NCBI GenBank assembly: GCA_964019415.1
Contig: OZ025874.1
Coordinates: 4,677,196-4,741,195, forward strand
Direction: 5' to 3'
Length of the DNA: 64,000 bases
From: Ianthella basta
Lineage: Eukaryota > Porifera > Demospongiae > Verongiida > Ianthellidae
Shown: positions 42,305 through 53,176 of the stretch, piece after piece
Position numbering within the stretch: position 1 is the first letter of the stretch
Layout of the letters: every line of letters begins with the position of its first letter
The notes under the pieces: model-generated
The model's input: the letters and a program-made list of their open reading frames with translations, nothing else
What the model was told of the DNA's origin: nothing
Database searches by the model: none
Position numbers and translations under genes: made by a program

Positions 42305-42625
42305 CAACTTGGTCTGGCATAATTTTTATCACATAGCTATGAGGTGCTATTAGGGTCAAAGACTATTTTACTCCAACTAGCCAGTAGACTGTCCAATTCA
42401 CTTAGTGCAACTGTCCACCATATTAAGTGGTACTCCAAGAAAGTAACCTTATGTGGGGTTCTCCAAGTCACATTATAAGTGGACTGCCCTATTTTCAAGA
42501 TGGACAGACTTAACAGGTTGTATAATCAATATCCAAGTTGAACAAAATGTACTCATATAGTTTTGACCTGAATATCACCCCATTAATTATTCAGCTATGT
42601 GAACACAGTGGCATGAGATAACGCA

Positions 42626-42627
<2 letters not shown>

Positions 42628-42697
<70 letters not shown>
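42628..42697 (+). repeat. (CA)n microsatellite
   Basis: CGCGCGCG followed by about 60 bp of CA. Confidence 0.97.
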
Positions 42698-42699
42698 CA

Positions 42700-43855
42700 C
42701 ACACGAACCTCTCACACACAAGAAAGCTAAAAAATCTTCAGTCAAAGGCCTGCCATTAGGAAAACACCTTGCAGAGAGTCTGCCTGTAACAGAGGGACGG
42801 AATTGGGATGGTTCTGACCTCTTGGGTGGCATTCCTGATGTGGATCTGTACATTGCATTGTAAATGAATATAGAACATACAAGCATATGTGAGTGCACAG
42901 GTCAGCCATACCACATCAGTTACAGCTGCTGAATGAATATCTAAGCCTACCAGTATACACACACAAGAAACACAATCTTGGTAAATGGCTAGGACCAATA
43001 ACGGACACCATCATAAATTATTTCATATGCATCACAAAGTATCAAGGATCTTTTCAGCCAAGCTGCAAACAGGCGTCATTAGACTAAAGAGTACACACCA
43101 TTAAGAATTCACACACAATGAAAAATTCACTGCATAATACATACAGGATGCATGTAAGAGGGAGACAGCAGTACATACTGGATACTACATACCCAGTGCT
43201 GCAGATGAGGAGTGGTATTTATGAAAAGCACCTAACCCATTGGTAATGTCAAAGATTTCATGTCCTATCCCTCATTGCCTGTGCTACACTCAGGCATCAG
43301 GCAACTTGTCCCAGCCATCTGCAGTATCAGGATCAGGATGTCTTCCTATATCTGGGAATTACCTTTAGCATAAAGACAACTCCTCCAACTATCCAAAGCT
43401 AACATGATGCAGGTACAAATGGGAATGAGGGTGGGATTAAGGGTTTAAACAAAACAATGATCACAAGTTCCACTAGGTAGTGGGATGATGGCCTCGATTG
43501 CAGATAATCTTCCCTCCTTTGTCCTCCCTATTTTCATTCATTTTTGCCCACAAGCTACACTGATTACCACTAGCATCCTTCTCCATCTCTGTCCCCAACT
43601 CCACCTACTTGGACTCATTGAGGTTTTTATCATGACCAGGTGGCAGCTAGGCTCTTTGTACCTATATATAAGACGATGGTGACTCCTCATTCTCAGCCTT
43701 CCTACACAACAACATTCTTGCCTCTAACTTCATCATATTGTACATTCACACAGCTTAGTGGCATTGACGTACTAAGTGGATTGCCATCACCACTTAGGCT
43801 GCTTTTCACCTATGTCAACAAGTGCTTTTGCATAATTAGGGTCTATAGTAATGCA
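42700..43855. other. Unassigned
   Basis: No exon or element recognised. Part of 43.5-43.85 kb may belong to the Penelope-like sequence that carries the ribozyme-like motif. Confidence 0.3.
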
Positions 43856-44225
43856 ATAAGAAACTTCACTACCCTTTCAAAGAACAAGAAAATTCAATGC
43901 CAAACGTTTCGACAGCTATGCCGCTGTCCTCATCAGTGGCACAGTACAAGGATATGGATATGATGCTCACTTAAATAAGATGCAGTAAGATAGGCTTTAG
44001 CAATAAAAGTGACAGTGTACGAAGTGATGTAAGCATGCCAATTAAAATCCGAAAACTACTCAATCTCTACTCTATCATCAAAATCCAAATAGTTGAACGA
44101 AAACAAGTGCAGGGTTAATGTGACTAAGGGTGGGGGAGTTATAACAACCAGGTTGCCTAGTTTCCAAAAGAGTTGGATGGTTGAGTTGTTCTTTGAAAGG
44201 CTAGTGAAGTTTTGTATCATATTAC
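43856..44225. repeat. Inverted repeat around the ribozyme-like motif
   Basis: TTCACTACCCTTTCAAAGAA (43866-43885) is complementary to TTCTTTGAAAGGCTAGTGAA (44190-44209) apart from one base, with flanking similarity (AAGAAACTTC and GAAGTTTTGT). The two arms lie 300 bp apart and enclose the hammerhead-like motif. Confidence 0.7.
43898..43941 (-). ncRNA. Hammerhead-ribozyme-like motif (Penelope type)
   Basis: On the minus strand: UGCCA, core CUGAUGA, one extra G, stem II GACAGC with loop GGCAUA and GCUGUC, core GAAAC, GUU, then UGGCA. The first and last five bases pair (UGCCA/UGGCA, stem I); stem II is six perfect pairs; stem III is minimal (AC/GU) and AAACGUUU is self-complementary, as in minimal type I hammerheads that act as dimers in Penelope-like elements. 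Predicted cleavage after GUU. The extra G between CUGAUGA and stem II departs from the textbook core, so activity is uncertain. Confidence 0.6.
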
Positions 44226-44229
44226 CATG

Positions 44230-45740
44230 TCTACACCTAGCCACAAAGGGTACTTTGCATAGGGTTTATATATAGGTGTCCTGTATCATGTGCCAGAAGC
44301 ACACAAAATGTTAGTAGAAATAGAAGAATATGAATGACGAAATGGGGTAACAGTACCCAATAACATTTTTCTCTCATATGCACTCCAAGCAGCTTTGGGT
44401 GTGTTGTCATTTACAATATCATGGCCTGCAATTGTTTTCTTCACTACCTTTTGGCTAGTTTCACTGAAGTGCACTATGATATACCACAGGAGAAGCCATT
44501 TGTACCAGTTACACCTAAAGAACTATTTCTCAACTGTAACTTCAGTTGTATACAGTGGACAAGCCCATTGGGGCCGAAGTGGTCTGTAATATTTGATTGA
44601 CTGTTCCTGCTACATTTCAGTCAAAGGTTAGTATTAAGTCTATACATTTTGTATTGCATGCTTACTAGAGTGTCTGTAAGGAAAATCAAACTAACTTTGT
44701 ATCACACAACCTCATAGGGCTCTGGGCAAACTTTCTTAGGGCTGAGTAAGGGGATCTGAAGGAACAGACAGAAAAATGACAGAAGCAAAACTAACATATA
44801 CAATAAGGAATCCATGATTCTGCAGTATGATCAGTCAAGAAACACCTAGAATAAAGTATGAAATAATTAGTTGTCTGCTGGTGCAATCATGATGCTGCAA
44901 GGTAGGGTTCTGTGCAATCAGTGAATGGGTTCAACTATTTCAGCTCGATGCTGCATCCTAATCAAGGGCTCGACTGAGTGGTATACAAGATTGCCATTTA
45001 GGCACATGCATGGAATGTAAGGATCTAGTTCTGTCAGAAGCTCCTCGCTTGCTTGCTTTAGGTTGTGAGCCAGCTCGATGGCTTACCTGTTCCTTCATCT
45101 CAGTTGAACATACAGGGGGCTGGGTGGAACACATGATGATGGCCTCTTTATGAAGTACAATACAGTACACAGAAAACATTATGTTACCAGAATACCATTA
45201 AGATTATCACTGCATAAAGTTGATCAAACAGCAAAGCACTAACTGCTAAACATTAACAAGTAACGGTTGGCTAGTTACTAAAACACAATAATTGTAGTGT
45301 TCAGTGCAGGAGAAAGGAATAAAAAAAATAATAGCATATTGCAAGCAGCACATTGTGCATCTATAAGTTAGCAAGAAGGCCCACTGCAGCCAGTGCAATG
45401 ATCCAGCTACAACAATTTTGGCCGTGCCAATATTACAACTCCAACAACATAGTTTACTACTTAAGTATGAGCACTTACGGAAATGCAGAAACTTGACAAG
45501 TCATGATATTCTTCTAGCGCCAAGCGGAAAATGCCAATTGAGAGTTGCTTAATATCTTGAATAGGACATTATGCAACCTGTAAACTTATGAGCCATTCAA
45601 ATTGATTTGATTCCATTAATGATGCACTGCCATCTATGACTTCAGAAAATCATTGATGATGTCAATGGAACAGGCACAGTCCCAACTCACAGCAATATGC
45701 AAGCAGTTGTCGAGTCACTCAACACTTGCAATGAAATAGG
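44230..45740. other. No gene recognised
   Basis: Several frames of 60-75 codons on both strands, none with a recognisable domain; no element ends found. Confidence 0.35.
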
Positions 45741-45744
45741 TTTG

Positions 45745-46460
45745 GTTTGGTAAGCTTATTAATACAGGGGAAGCCTTCTGCCAGTGGCTACTATTCTAGG
45801 CACCCTGAAACAATACAGCATGAGACAAAAAAGAAATGGAAAGAAAAAGCAGCAGGAGAAATTCAATAAGTAGCATGCACAATTAAACATTCAAATGTCA
45901 TTGTGATGTGAGTAAGTCAATGTAGTAATAAGCAGCTCTTGAAAATTCCTTTGGGGATCCAGATTCATGTAGTGGGGCAAGTAGAGAGCGCCACAGGGAA
46001 GCACCAGTGTATGCAAAGGCGTATTGCCCAAAAGTTGTCCTGACCACAGGAAGGTTGACAAGGGTTCTTGTCTGTGTATTGTGTTGGTAGGTGGGTAGAC
46101 AATAGAGGGATGAGAGGTGGGGAGGAGCGAGTAATTTATGGCATTTGTAAGTCAACTGGGCAAGATGAAGCTTTCTACAACAGTGAAGTGAAGGAAGACC
46201 AAGTTCCTTCCAGAGCGCAGAGGAGGGGGAGAGACAAGGGCAATGGAGGGCAAGTCGACAGGCATAGTTGAACCAAAATTGGAGATGAGCAGAGTTGTGC
46301 TGAGTACAGTTGTCCCCATACAGTATCACAGTAGTCAACCAAAAGCAGAATGTAAGACTTTAGGTAGAGAACCAGGAGAGATTGCAGAAGAAACCAGGAA
46401 ATATGCCTAAGAACAGTGACAGAAATCCACCAGATCATGAGCTTCAAGGCAGTGGATGTC
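45745..46460 (-). pseudogene. LINE 3' fragment, relative of the 17-19 kb LINE
   Basis: Minus strand: LYLKSYILLLVDYCDTVWGQ (RT thumb), ALWKELGLPSLHCCRKLHLA, LAQLTYKCHKLLAPPHLSSL, and a tail with GQYAFAYTGASLWRSLLAPL. The 3' end carries CTACTATTCTAGGCACCC at 45788, exactly as at 17186, so both belong to families with the same 3' end. 5'-truncated, with a frameshift near 46.25 kb. Confidence 0.8.
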
Positions 46461-46539
46461 CCAGAAACAAAGCTTATTTAACTAGCAAATCCAGTAAAAC
46501 CCCATAGGTAGCCTTTTCTGCCAGTATCAGTCCTTTACA

Positions 46540-46640
46540 TGAAAAGTACACTTACTTTTCATTCTATCACAGCATACAAACAACAAACACCTTTCCTTGC
46601 TACATACATAGACAGCTCTGCCATGTATCGGATGCATACA
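46540..46640. mobile_element. Foldback family F, right terminus (decayed)
   Basis: CAGCATACAAACAACAAACA, then ACATACATAGACAGCTCTGC: the right-end order of the family with a damaged stem-loop. Confidence 0.65.
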
Positions 46641-46679
46641 GTAACTTATTATACATCAAGCAAGATACACTGCAATATC

Positions 46680-47114
46680 AGACAGCACGGTAGTGCTGTG
46701 CGCTAATGCAGTGGTTGTTTGTATGCTGTGTTACAAATGAAAATGCAGTGGTTGCTTGTATGCTGTAATACAATGAAAAGTAGCACTATTATCGTTTAGG
46801 GCTAATAACCAGGAAATGCTACCCATGAGAATGTGTTCTTATACCACTCAGGACTAACCTTACTTTCAGTGAAACTGCGCATTCCCACAGAAAAATACCT
46901 TGGCATTTTACATGTTTCTTCTACCTCTTCTTGTTCCTTCTTCTTCTTCTTCTTCTTCCTCCTCCTCCTCCTCCTCTTCTTATTATTCTCTTCTTCTTCT
47001 TCTTTATCGTTTTCTTCTCTGACAGCAGTAGCGCAATAACCATTGTGAGTACAAGAAAGTATTTACCACAGTATTATGTCGCCTTCCGCTGGCTGCATTC
47101 CTTGTAACAGTTAC
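46680..47114. mobile_element. Foldback family F, left arm
   Basis: Starts with the stem-loop AGACAGCAC-GGTA-GTGCTGTGC, then a duplicated phrase GCAGTGGTTGTTTGTATGCT and GCAGTGGTTGCTTGTATGCT, GAAAAGTAGCACTATTATCG, a TTC/TCC microsatellite (46935-47020) and GCTGGCTGCATTCCTTGTAA. It is cut off by the long hairpin at 47115. Confidence 0.8.
46935..47020 (+). repeat. (TTC)n/(TCC)n microsatellite
   Basis: Pyrimidine-only tract in the position where the other F arms also carry TTC repeats. Confidence 0.95.
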
Positions 47115-47219
47115 ATGCTGACCAAGAGGTTTCTCTGAGTTTAGATCATGAGGCTCGAGGGCGTGAAGCGCCCAAGTGCCAGCTGGTCTAAATCTTCAGA
47201 GACACCAACTGGTCAGCAT
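47115..47219. repeat. Long hairpin with GAA-loop core
   Basis: Arms ATGCTGACCA/TGGTCAGCAT, TCTCTGA/TCAGAGA and TTTAGA/TCTAAA enclose a core GAGGCTCGAGGGCGTGAAGC (47150-47169) with stem GGGCGT/GCGCCC and loop GAA. Core shared with 22.9 and 4.0 kb; arms unrelated to those. Confidence 0.75.
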
Positions 47220-47229
47220 TTAAGCGTTA

Positions 47230-47950
47230 TAGATCCAAATGACTGGGCGAGTGTTGGCAGTGAATCAGGTTGTCTGCACGTTCTCGTGTCATAACGCGTC
47301 TTCTGGAAGTAAATAGCAACTCCTGACAATAGTCAAGAAAATGTCAAGTGCGCACAGGTCTCAGCAAGGCTTGGCCCCCCAGGAGACGTTTCTCTAGGTC
47401 AGTGCAAAGCAGTTATAGTGCATCAGCTACTCACTGGCAGCATGTTAGTCACTGCTATTCCCTGAGCACCAGCGTATCAAAGCACGTGACAACTTGTGGT
47501 CAGTTCCTTCTCTGTGCTGAATTGCAGCTGTATTGTCATTCTTCCCTGCTTCACAACAAAACATGTAAGTCAGATGACCATGCATGCGCATGCATCCATA
47601 CTGTATTACATGCAAAAGATTTAGATATACTTGCGGGCACTTTGTCGACCGATCTCTTCCATGCAAACCAGTCAACCAAACAGTACAACAGAGACTACAT
47701 CACTAAATAGCTGTAGTATATAACAGTAGCGAAGAATACTTACTACCACTTCACGGTACGCTGTGTCAGAAACTTCTGAGTGGCTAGGTAGTATATCTCA
47801 CTGTGTTCTAGAAACAGCTCCAGCTGATCACAACTTGGTCAGATGTAATCTATGTGTACAAGTCTATTCAGACATTTCAACTCCAAAGGACCCCTGTTCA
47901 AAACATCTAGTTGTCAGCTAGAGTTGCTTCATGAACACCATGAAAACCAT
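47230..47950. other. No gene recognised
   Basis: Frames of 76-120 codons lack known domains. Confidence 0.35.
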
Positions 47951-47953
47951 TAT

Positions 47954-48504
47954 TAGAGAGGTTAAGATCAACGTAACACTGAATGTTGAATGGTCATGGG
48001 ACCCGAGATATGACGTCAACGTTCACCATGAGAGATGGCGTTGAAGTTAAGGTTAACGTAAACGTTCAACGAAATGATGTTTCAGTAAGCTTGCTTCTTA
48101 GACTTGGATAGATGAGTCTTTTCTCTGCTGGTAAATGCTCTTGATGGTGATTCCCTATATTCTAGAAGTGATCCGAGTGATCTGGATGTGGTTGAGATTG
48201 AGGTTCAGCTGCCATTGTATGACCACAACAGCCGTTCGGATTCATTCCGCAGCAAAGAAGATGACTTAGAAGCTCTGCCCTTCTTATTCGAATATTACAG
48301 ATATCAAACTAAGCCTGGAAACTCATGAAGCGTTGAATAGAAACCTCCAGACAAGGAAAGAACTCACCAGAATACTCTTACAGTGGAATGTGGTTCCAGG
48401 TGTACAAAACATTAAAATTTCACCATGTACTTTACCCGCAAAGGGTGTCACGTGATGATTTATGACGTCAACATTCACTGTAAACGTTGATCTTAACCTC
48501 TCTA
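47954..48504. mobile_element. TIR element, 551 bp, AAGATCAACGTTTACA family
   Basis: Left TAGAGAGGTTAAGATCAACG then ACACTGAATGTTGA; right end reversed TAGAGAGGTTAAGATCAACG then TTACAGTGAATGTTGA. About 40-bp inverted repeats. A plus-strand frame inside (about 48163-48327: DPSDLDVVEIEVQLPLYDHN, FRSKEDDLEALPFLFEYYRY) follows an acceptor-like CCCTATATTCTAG and could be a captured exon. Short relative at 19303-19535. Confidence 0.8.
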
Positions 48505-48889
48505 TTAACTCCCCATTCCCTTCCTGCCATGCCTGGGACAGTTAGGTAGTCATGTAAATAAGGAGAGTGCAGAGTGTATTCATTAATGAAGTCACAGTGG
48601 GAATGATTCTAAAAATGAAATAACAGTGAACCATTATACAGTCTAAATCAATTGTGACCTAATGCAATGCAGTTTTCGCTCATCCTGCTGGACACTGACA
48701 GACAGCATGATTGATGGATGCATCCCTCTTATTCATCCAAAGTTGCACAGTGTAGATGCCTTCCTTCATGGATGGTACAATCTTCGACTTCACAAAAATC
48801 AGGTGTGGGTGGTGGCTGTTGATGTGAATACTCTGAACTCTCCCTGACATCTAGAATACATAACCCTTTTTCAAGGTTCGAAATGTTTC

Positions 48890-49200
48890 AGCACCTGAAT
48901 GCACTGCCCAACAGATAGTTGTATAGGGTATCCCTTGGAAGCTGCAGAATTTGGCGTGCAACTGCTCCCTTGTCAAAGATCCAGCAAAGATCTTTACGCG
49001 GTGGCAGTCCAGAGAGATGGCCTGACTGTGGGACATGTTCCGCGCACCATATCCCTGTCTCTGCTCCATGTTTGTTCGGCGGTGGCTCAATAGTATGCAC
49101 AATTACTAGAGCGTCGATTACTTGAGCTGGCAACTCGCCGTTTTCCTGTTCATGCTGGAGAACTGCTCCTGTCGATGCAGACCAGACATCCTTGGAAAAG
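48890..49200 (+). pseudogene. HIRAN-like domain fragment
   Basis: YPLEAAEFGVQLLPCQRSSK, LYAVAVQRDGLTVGHVPRTI and, after a frameshift, CLFGGGSIVCTITRASIT. The order (acidic/Cys start, YAVAV..DG..VGH.PR.IS, GG.I.C.VTG) matches a domain family I know from many invertebrate predicted proteins and which resembles HIRAN. Frame broken, so a pseudogene or part of a repeat. Family call is from memory of the pattern. Confidence 0.45.
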
Positions 49201-49339
49201 TTATACCCGCGAACGCAACAAGGCCTTGGTAAATACGTCTACAGTCTTAAAAGTAATCTTTGATCGTCTTCTTGGCCATTCCGCACAAAAGAAATGTTTA
49301 TTTGCTACACACTTACCCATTTAAGGCCTTCCGTAGGTG

Positions 49340-49443
49340 CATATTGCCCCGGGAAATTGTAAGATTTTTTCGCAAATTTAATTTCGCCAACCTCCACGAA
49401 TTCGCAAAAATAACGTACTGCAAAATTTGTACGTATAAGGTAG
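49340..49443. mobile_element. Decayed MITE, CCGTATAGC / TTTCGCGA type
   Basis: GGGAAATTGTAAGATTTTTT, TTTAATTTCGCCAACCTCCA, AATTTGTACGTATAAGGTA; relative of the element at 32979-33291. Confidence 0.6.
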
Positions 49444-49444
49444 C

Positions 49445-50030
49445 ATACAAACAACCACTGCCATCTCTACACAGAGAGCACTACCGTGCTGTCTGATTTT
49501 TCTTCCCTTGACAGCAGTAGCACACAAACCATGGAGAGTACAAGAAAGCTTTTACCACGTTACTATGCCAATTTCTACTGGCTGTATTTCTTTGTAGGTT
49601 AGAAACCTCTGCGAGCAAGTTTAACAAACGAGGGTTTCCAGGCCTTCACAAGACATTGCTACATGAGAGACATCATTTTAAGACACAATTCAACGCTTTG
49701 GCTACCTTCATTCACCTAGTCCTCCTTCAGATTTCATTTAATAACCTTGCCATGCCACCGCAAATCCATTTGCAGGTGCGTACATGGTTAGGCTCAGCCA
49801 AAGTTAGCTGGTGCACATTTCCCTGCCATTCTTAATTACTGTGTGGTTGGCTTCTGGTCGCTATTTCTGTACTCATTAATTTCTTTCTGGTGAGCTAGCA
49901 TGAAACCTAGGTGCTAGCCCACACCTTGAGTTCCAGGGCTACAGAAATAAGTCCAACACCTGCACCAATGTCCTATGGGTTGTGGGTTAGTATGTAGCTA
50001 CAGTTTAGCTAGCTAGTTGCACACTACAAG
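49445..50030. mobile_element. Foldback family F, composite copy
   Basis: Begins with a right-end phrase and stem-loop (AGAGAGCAC-TACC-GTGCTGTCT, 49473-49494) and continues straight into left-arm sequence: TACTGGCTGTATTTCTTTGT, AGGTTAGAAACCTCTGCGAG, AAGTTAGCTGGTGCACATTT, CCTATGGGTTGTGGGTTAGT, GTAGCTACAGTTTAGCTAGC. It leads into the 50.03-kb MITE pair. Confidence 0.75.
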
Positions 50031-50034
50031 GGTG

Positions 50035-50945
50035 TGTAAAAATGTTTCCTCCGAAAACAAGGGCAGATGTAGGGATGGTGCAGTGTGTCTCTGAAGGGCA
50101 TAGCAAACCACTTGGCAGAAAAACCGTAGGAACAAGGAGGAGGGCCGGTCCATGCAAAGAGGGGGGCCAGCCGGTACATGCAAAACCCAGGTCATTAACA
50201 TTCGTTGACTTTGAATACATTTGCACCATCCCTACATCTGGTAACATTCTGCCGCGCTTGCGGTCTTGATACCATCCTCTATTTCTCCACCTGCATATTG
50301 TTGTGCAATTGTGAGTGTGCAATAACAAGGCCTGCCACACGTGGCTAAAATTGCACGTCCATTCCAGCTATGCATCTTCCCATGTACACATCACCAAGCT
50401 GCATGCATACACCCATGTACATGACTAAAGCGCTGATGAGGAAAGGCTGTACAGCTATCAGACGTCACACTTGTGATGCCTATTTAGGAATGTACCCAAT
50501 AAAAATGGCTACTCCTATCTTAAGTAGCCATTTTAGGTAGGAGGTCCTAGATTCTAGAGCACAGTAAAGTAGATTGAGTAGCAAGCAATTCGCAGGGATA
50601 AACCTGGTGGAAAGGGAAGACAGAGCACAGCAAAGCAGAGAGATGGGCAAATTGTAAAGCTGTACCTGAAGGCGTAAAGGGGAAGCTGAATAACTTGAAT
50701 GGGTGTGCATGTGTAGGGGGCGTGGCAAAATGTTGCCAGATGTAGGGATGGCACAAATGTACTCAAAGTCAGCAAATGTTAATGACCTAGGTTTTGCATG
50801 TACCAGCTAGCCCCCTTCTTTGCGTGGACTGGCCCTCCTTGTTCCTACAGTTTTTCTGGCAGGCGGTTTGCTATGCCCTTGAGACACACTGCACCATCCC
50901 TACATATGCCCTTGTTTTTGGAGGAAACATTTTTTACACACCTGT
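50035..50945. mobile_element. Two head-to-head MITEs forming a large inverted repeat
   Basis: 50035-50250 and 50740-50945 are reverse complements (AGGGATGGTGCAGTGTGTCT, TGGCAGAAAAACCGTAGGAA, GGTCATTAACATT and partners). Each arm is a MITE of about 190 bp with its own ends GATGTAGGGATGG/CCATCCCTACATC. The 490 bp between contain a second palindrome (ATGGCTACTCCTATCTTAAG, TAGCCATTTTAGGTAGGAGG near 50505-50545). Confidence 0.85.
50428..50470 (+). ncRNA. Possible decayed hammerhead motif
   Basis: CTGATGAGGAAAGGCTGTAC then AGCTATCAGACGTC: the CUGAUGA core is intact, stem II is partly paired (GGCUG/CAGCUAUC) and the second core reads AGAC instead of GAAAC. At best a relic. Confidence 0.3.
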
Positions 50946-51325
50946 CCATTGTTTCTTGACTTTTTATGGAACTCAAATTGCACATGGGCAATGGCTGATC
51001 TACTAGAAAAGCTTCCAAACAACAGTGGCAACAAAAGAATGTACCCTGAATGCATGGCAGGGTGTGTAGCATATTGTAGGATGTGACTGGGTGGGCAGCC
51101 AAGGGGAGGCTGTGGTGGGTGGTTGCAAGATGTATTACTTCTGTTTGGATAGGCTATCATATTGCAGAGTTCGCTGTGATATATGTAGGCTAGAGGCAAT
51201 ACTGGCTTGGTCATAGAGCAGCTCCCACAATCCCAATCATAATTATTCCGCTGCCACTCTGACTCCTTGTCTAGAGAGATATGTTGGCTATACATATATG
51301 CCCACACATCACAGGCGGTCTAGAT
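50946..51325. other. No feature seen
   Basis: Non-coding; nothing recognised. Confidence 0.35.
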
Positions 51326-51329
51326 GTAC

Positions 51330-52065
51330 GGCCCCTACATGCAAGCAAGAGAGTTGCACCATGCCTACACCCTTGAATGTAGGATGATTGTGGAGTGGAA
51401 CCAGAAGTAACAGCTAGGTCTGCACAACCAAACGAACGCAGAAATGATGGCTGGAAGCAACCGTGCAGTAATTGAAAATGGCTGCTAAAAGGTACGACCG
51501 CGGATAACTGCCATAATGAAGCATGGGCAAATGTCAGTCGAAGCATGTCCCGTTTGCAGCCTAGAACAGAACAGTCACATCACCGCGATGTGGAACTATT
51601 GAATAGCAACTGAAAGAGGATTAGGCCAAAACGGGTGTCCAAAACGTGTGGTTACGTCAACGTAAAATGGCATCTTTCTCTCAAGGCCGCCTCCCCAAGT
51701 ACTGGAAACCTCCATTTGTGGACTTGTTCGAGGAGTCATCAAACCTACAAAAAGCATTTACCCGTCGAAAGCGCTGTAGAACTGAGGGTAAATTATTCTC
51801 TTGCTCCCTATGGTTCATGAGCTACAGCTCTTGGAGAAGAAGAAGACGACGAAACATGGAGGCGTCGACGCTTTCTACACAACGGCGCGCTTGCGTGTGA
51901 AAGTACGGTTAGCTCTGCATACTGTACAGCCTCCCTTCCTTGTAGGCGGTTTCTAGTGCCGGTTCCTTCTACTGTTCAGGAGTAGCGCTACCTTTCATTT
52001 GTATTGCAGCATACAAACAACCACCACCATCCCTACATAGACAGCACTACCATGCTGTCTGATAA
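51330..52065. mobile_element. Palindromic MITE scrap and foldback family F right arm
   Basis: 51330-51385 is the central part of the CTAGAAAT MITE (CCTACATGCAAGCAAGAG, CCCTTGAATGTAGGATG). From about 51460 the F right arm follows (CAGTAATTGAAAATGGCTGC, GAAAGAGGATTAGGCCAAAA, GGAAACCTCCATTTGTGGAC, CATACTGTACAGCCTCCCTT, GGAGTAGCGCTACCTTTCAT), ending in the stem-loop AGACAGCA/TGCTGTCT at 52039-52060. Frames of 61-84 codons here are repeat sequence. Confidence 0.85.
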
Positions 52066-52075
52066 TGAGTACAGA

Positions 52076-52320
52076 AACTAGAAATAATAATTTTCTGCAA
52101 AAATAGTAATGATGCAGGGACGACATAAAAGGACGGAAGCAAGAAAATGCTGCTACACAGTGAAGCAATAACAATGGTCCCTACATTCACGGATGCGGCT
52201 ACATTCTTGCATGTAGGGACTATTATTAATGCTTCACTGTGTAGCAGCATTCACTTGATACTGTCACTTTCATGCCATCCCTACATCTTTACTATTCTTG
52301 TAGAAAATATTCATTATTAC
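52076..52320. mobile_element. Palindromic MITE copy E
   Basis: CTAGAAATAATAATTTTCTG at the left, AATATTCATTATTACTAG at the right, complementary throughout; sits 11 bp after the end of an F element. Confidence 0.9.
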
Positions 52321-52387
52321 TAGCATAAAACATGTTCCATCACACATATACCCAAACTAAGACAAATAATCCATGCACAAGACATAC

Positions 52388-53013
52388 CCAGATGAGCTTC
52401 TACTGCTGCTTGTGCTACTGCTGTCAGCTGAACGTTCCCAAGAAGGGTGTTTTGCCCACTTTGAGGCAGGCTCAAAGTCACTGTCATTCTCACTGTCATC
52501 TGAAGGAGACTCATTCACAGTAGAAATAACAAGACCATCATCTACCTGATACATAGGAACAGAAATATTCCCTACTCGGTCTTGCTCGAATCTCATTTTC
52601 TCCTTCTGTTGTGACCCCTTGTGAATAGTATTGGGCTTTCCTAAAGAAGAGACATCAGGTATCTGTTCTATCCCTCCAGCTTTTTGCTTCTTTGCCCTTG
52701 ACTTCATTCCTTTCTGAAGCAGCCTCAGAGGAATTGAGGTGCATAATGTACCAACACTACTGTCATCTGTGTTACCATGCATGCCAAAAGAATCCCTGAC
52801 AGCTTTATTGTGATCATGAATCACAAACTTTGGATAGGCTCCTTGTCGTCTCTGAATATCTTTGTATAGTTTCTCGATCTCTCCAGTACACATACCCTTA
52901 GGAATTCTCAATTGGCAAAGCAGAGGTGGTGGTGCAGCTCCCTTCTGCTTACTCCTAATGCTTTTATAACTACCACATGGGGGTACATCTTGAGAAGTTG
53001 AAAGTCCTGACCT
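52388..53013 (-). CDS. Exon of unrecognised host gene (Ser-rich, acidic C-terminal part)
   Basis: A 626-nt exon on the minus strand. Acceptor GTGCAATTGAAG|AGGTCAGG (53013), donor TCTGG|GTATGT (52387), start phase 0, end phase 2. It reads RSGLSTSQDVPPCGSYKSIR, CQLRIPKGMCTGEIEKLYKD, YPKFVIHDHNKAVRDSFGMH, then an acidic part (ESPSDDSENDSDFEPASKWA) and a Ser tract (SADSSSTSSSRSSS). No membrane segment or known domain. The basic and acidic low-complexity parts suggest a nuclear protein, but that is a guess. It continues into a downstream exon not found here. Confidence 0.6.
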
Positions 53014-53176
53014 CTTCAATTGCACAGATAAGGAATGAAAGGAAAGGACAAACAATGTGTAATCCCGCTGATCAAGCCCAAACAAGTGCAATACTCAACA
53101 AATGGCATGCAGGAGATTAAGATTTGAAGCCTATAGATAATATACATCTACAAATTTGCAAAGATGCTTTGCAAAC

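Noticed and set aside
51635-51900. 61- and 84-codon plus-strand ORFs
   Set aside because: Lie inside a foldback family F arm with a diverged copy at 20.8 kb that breaks the frames.
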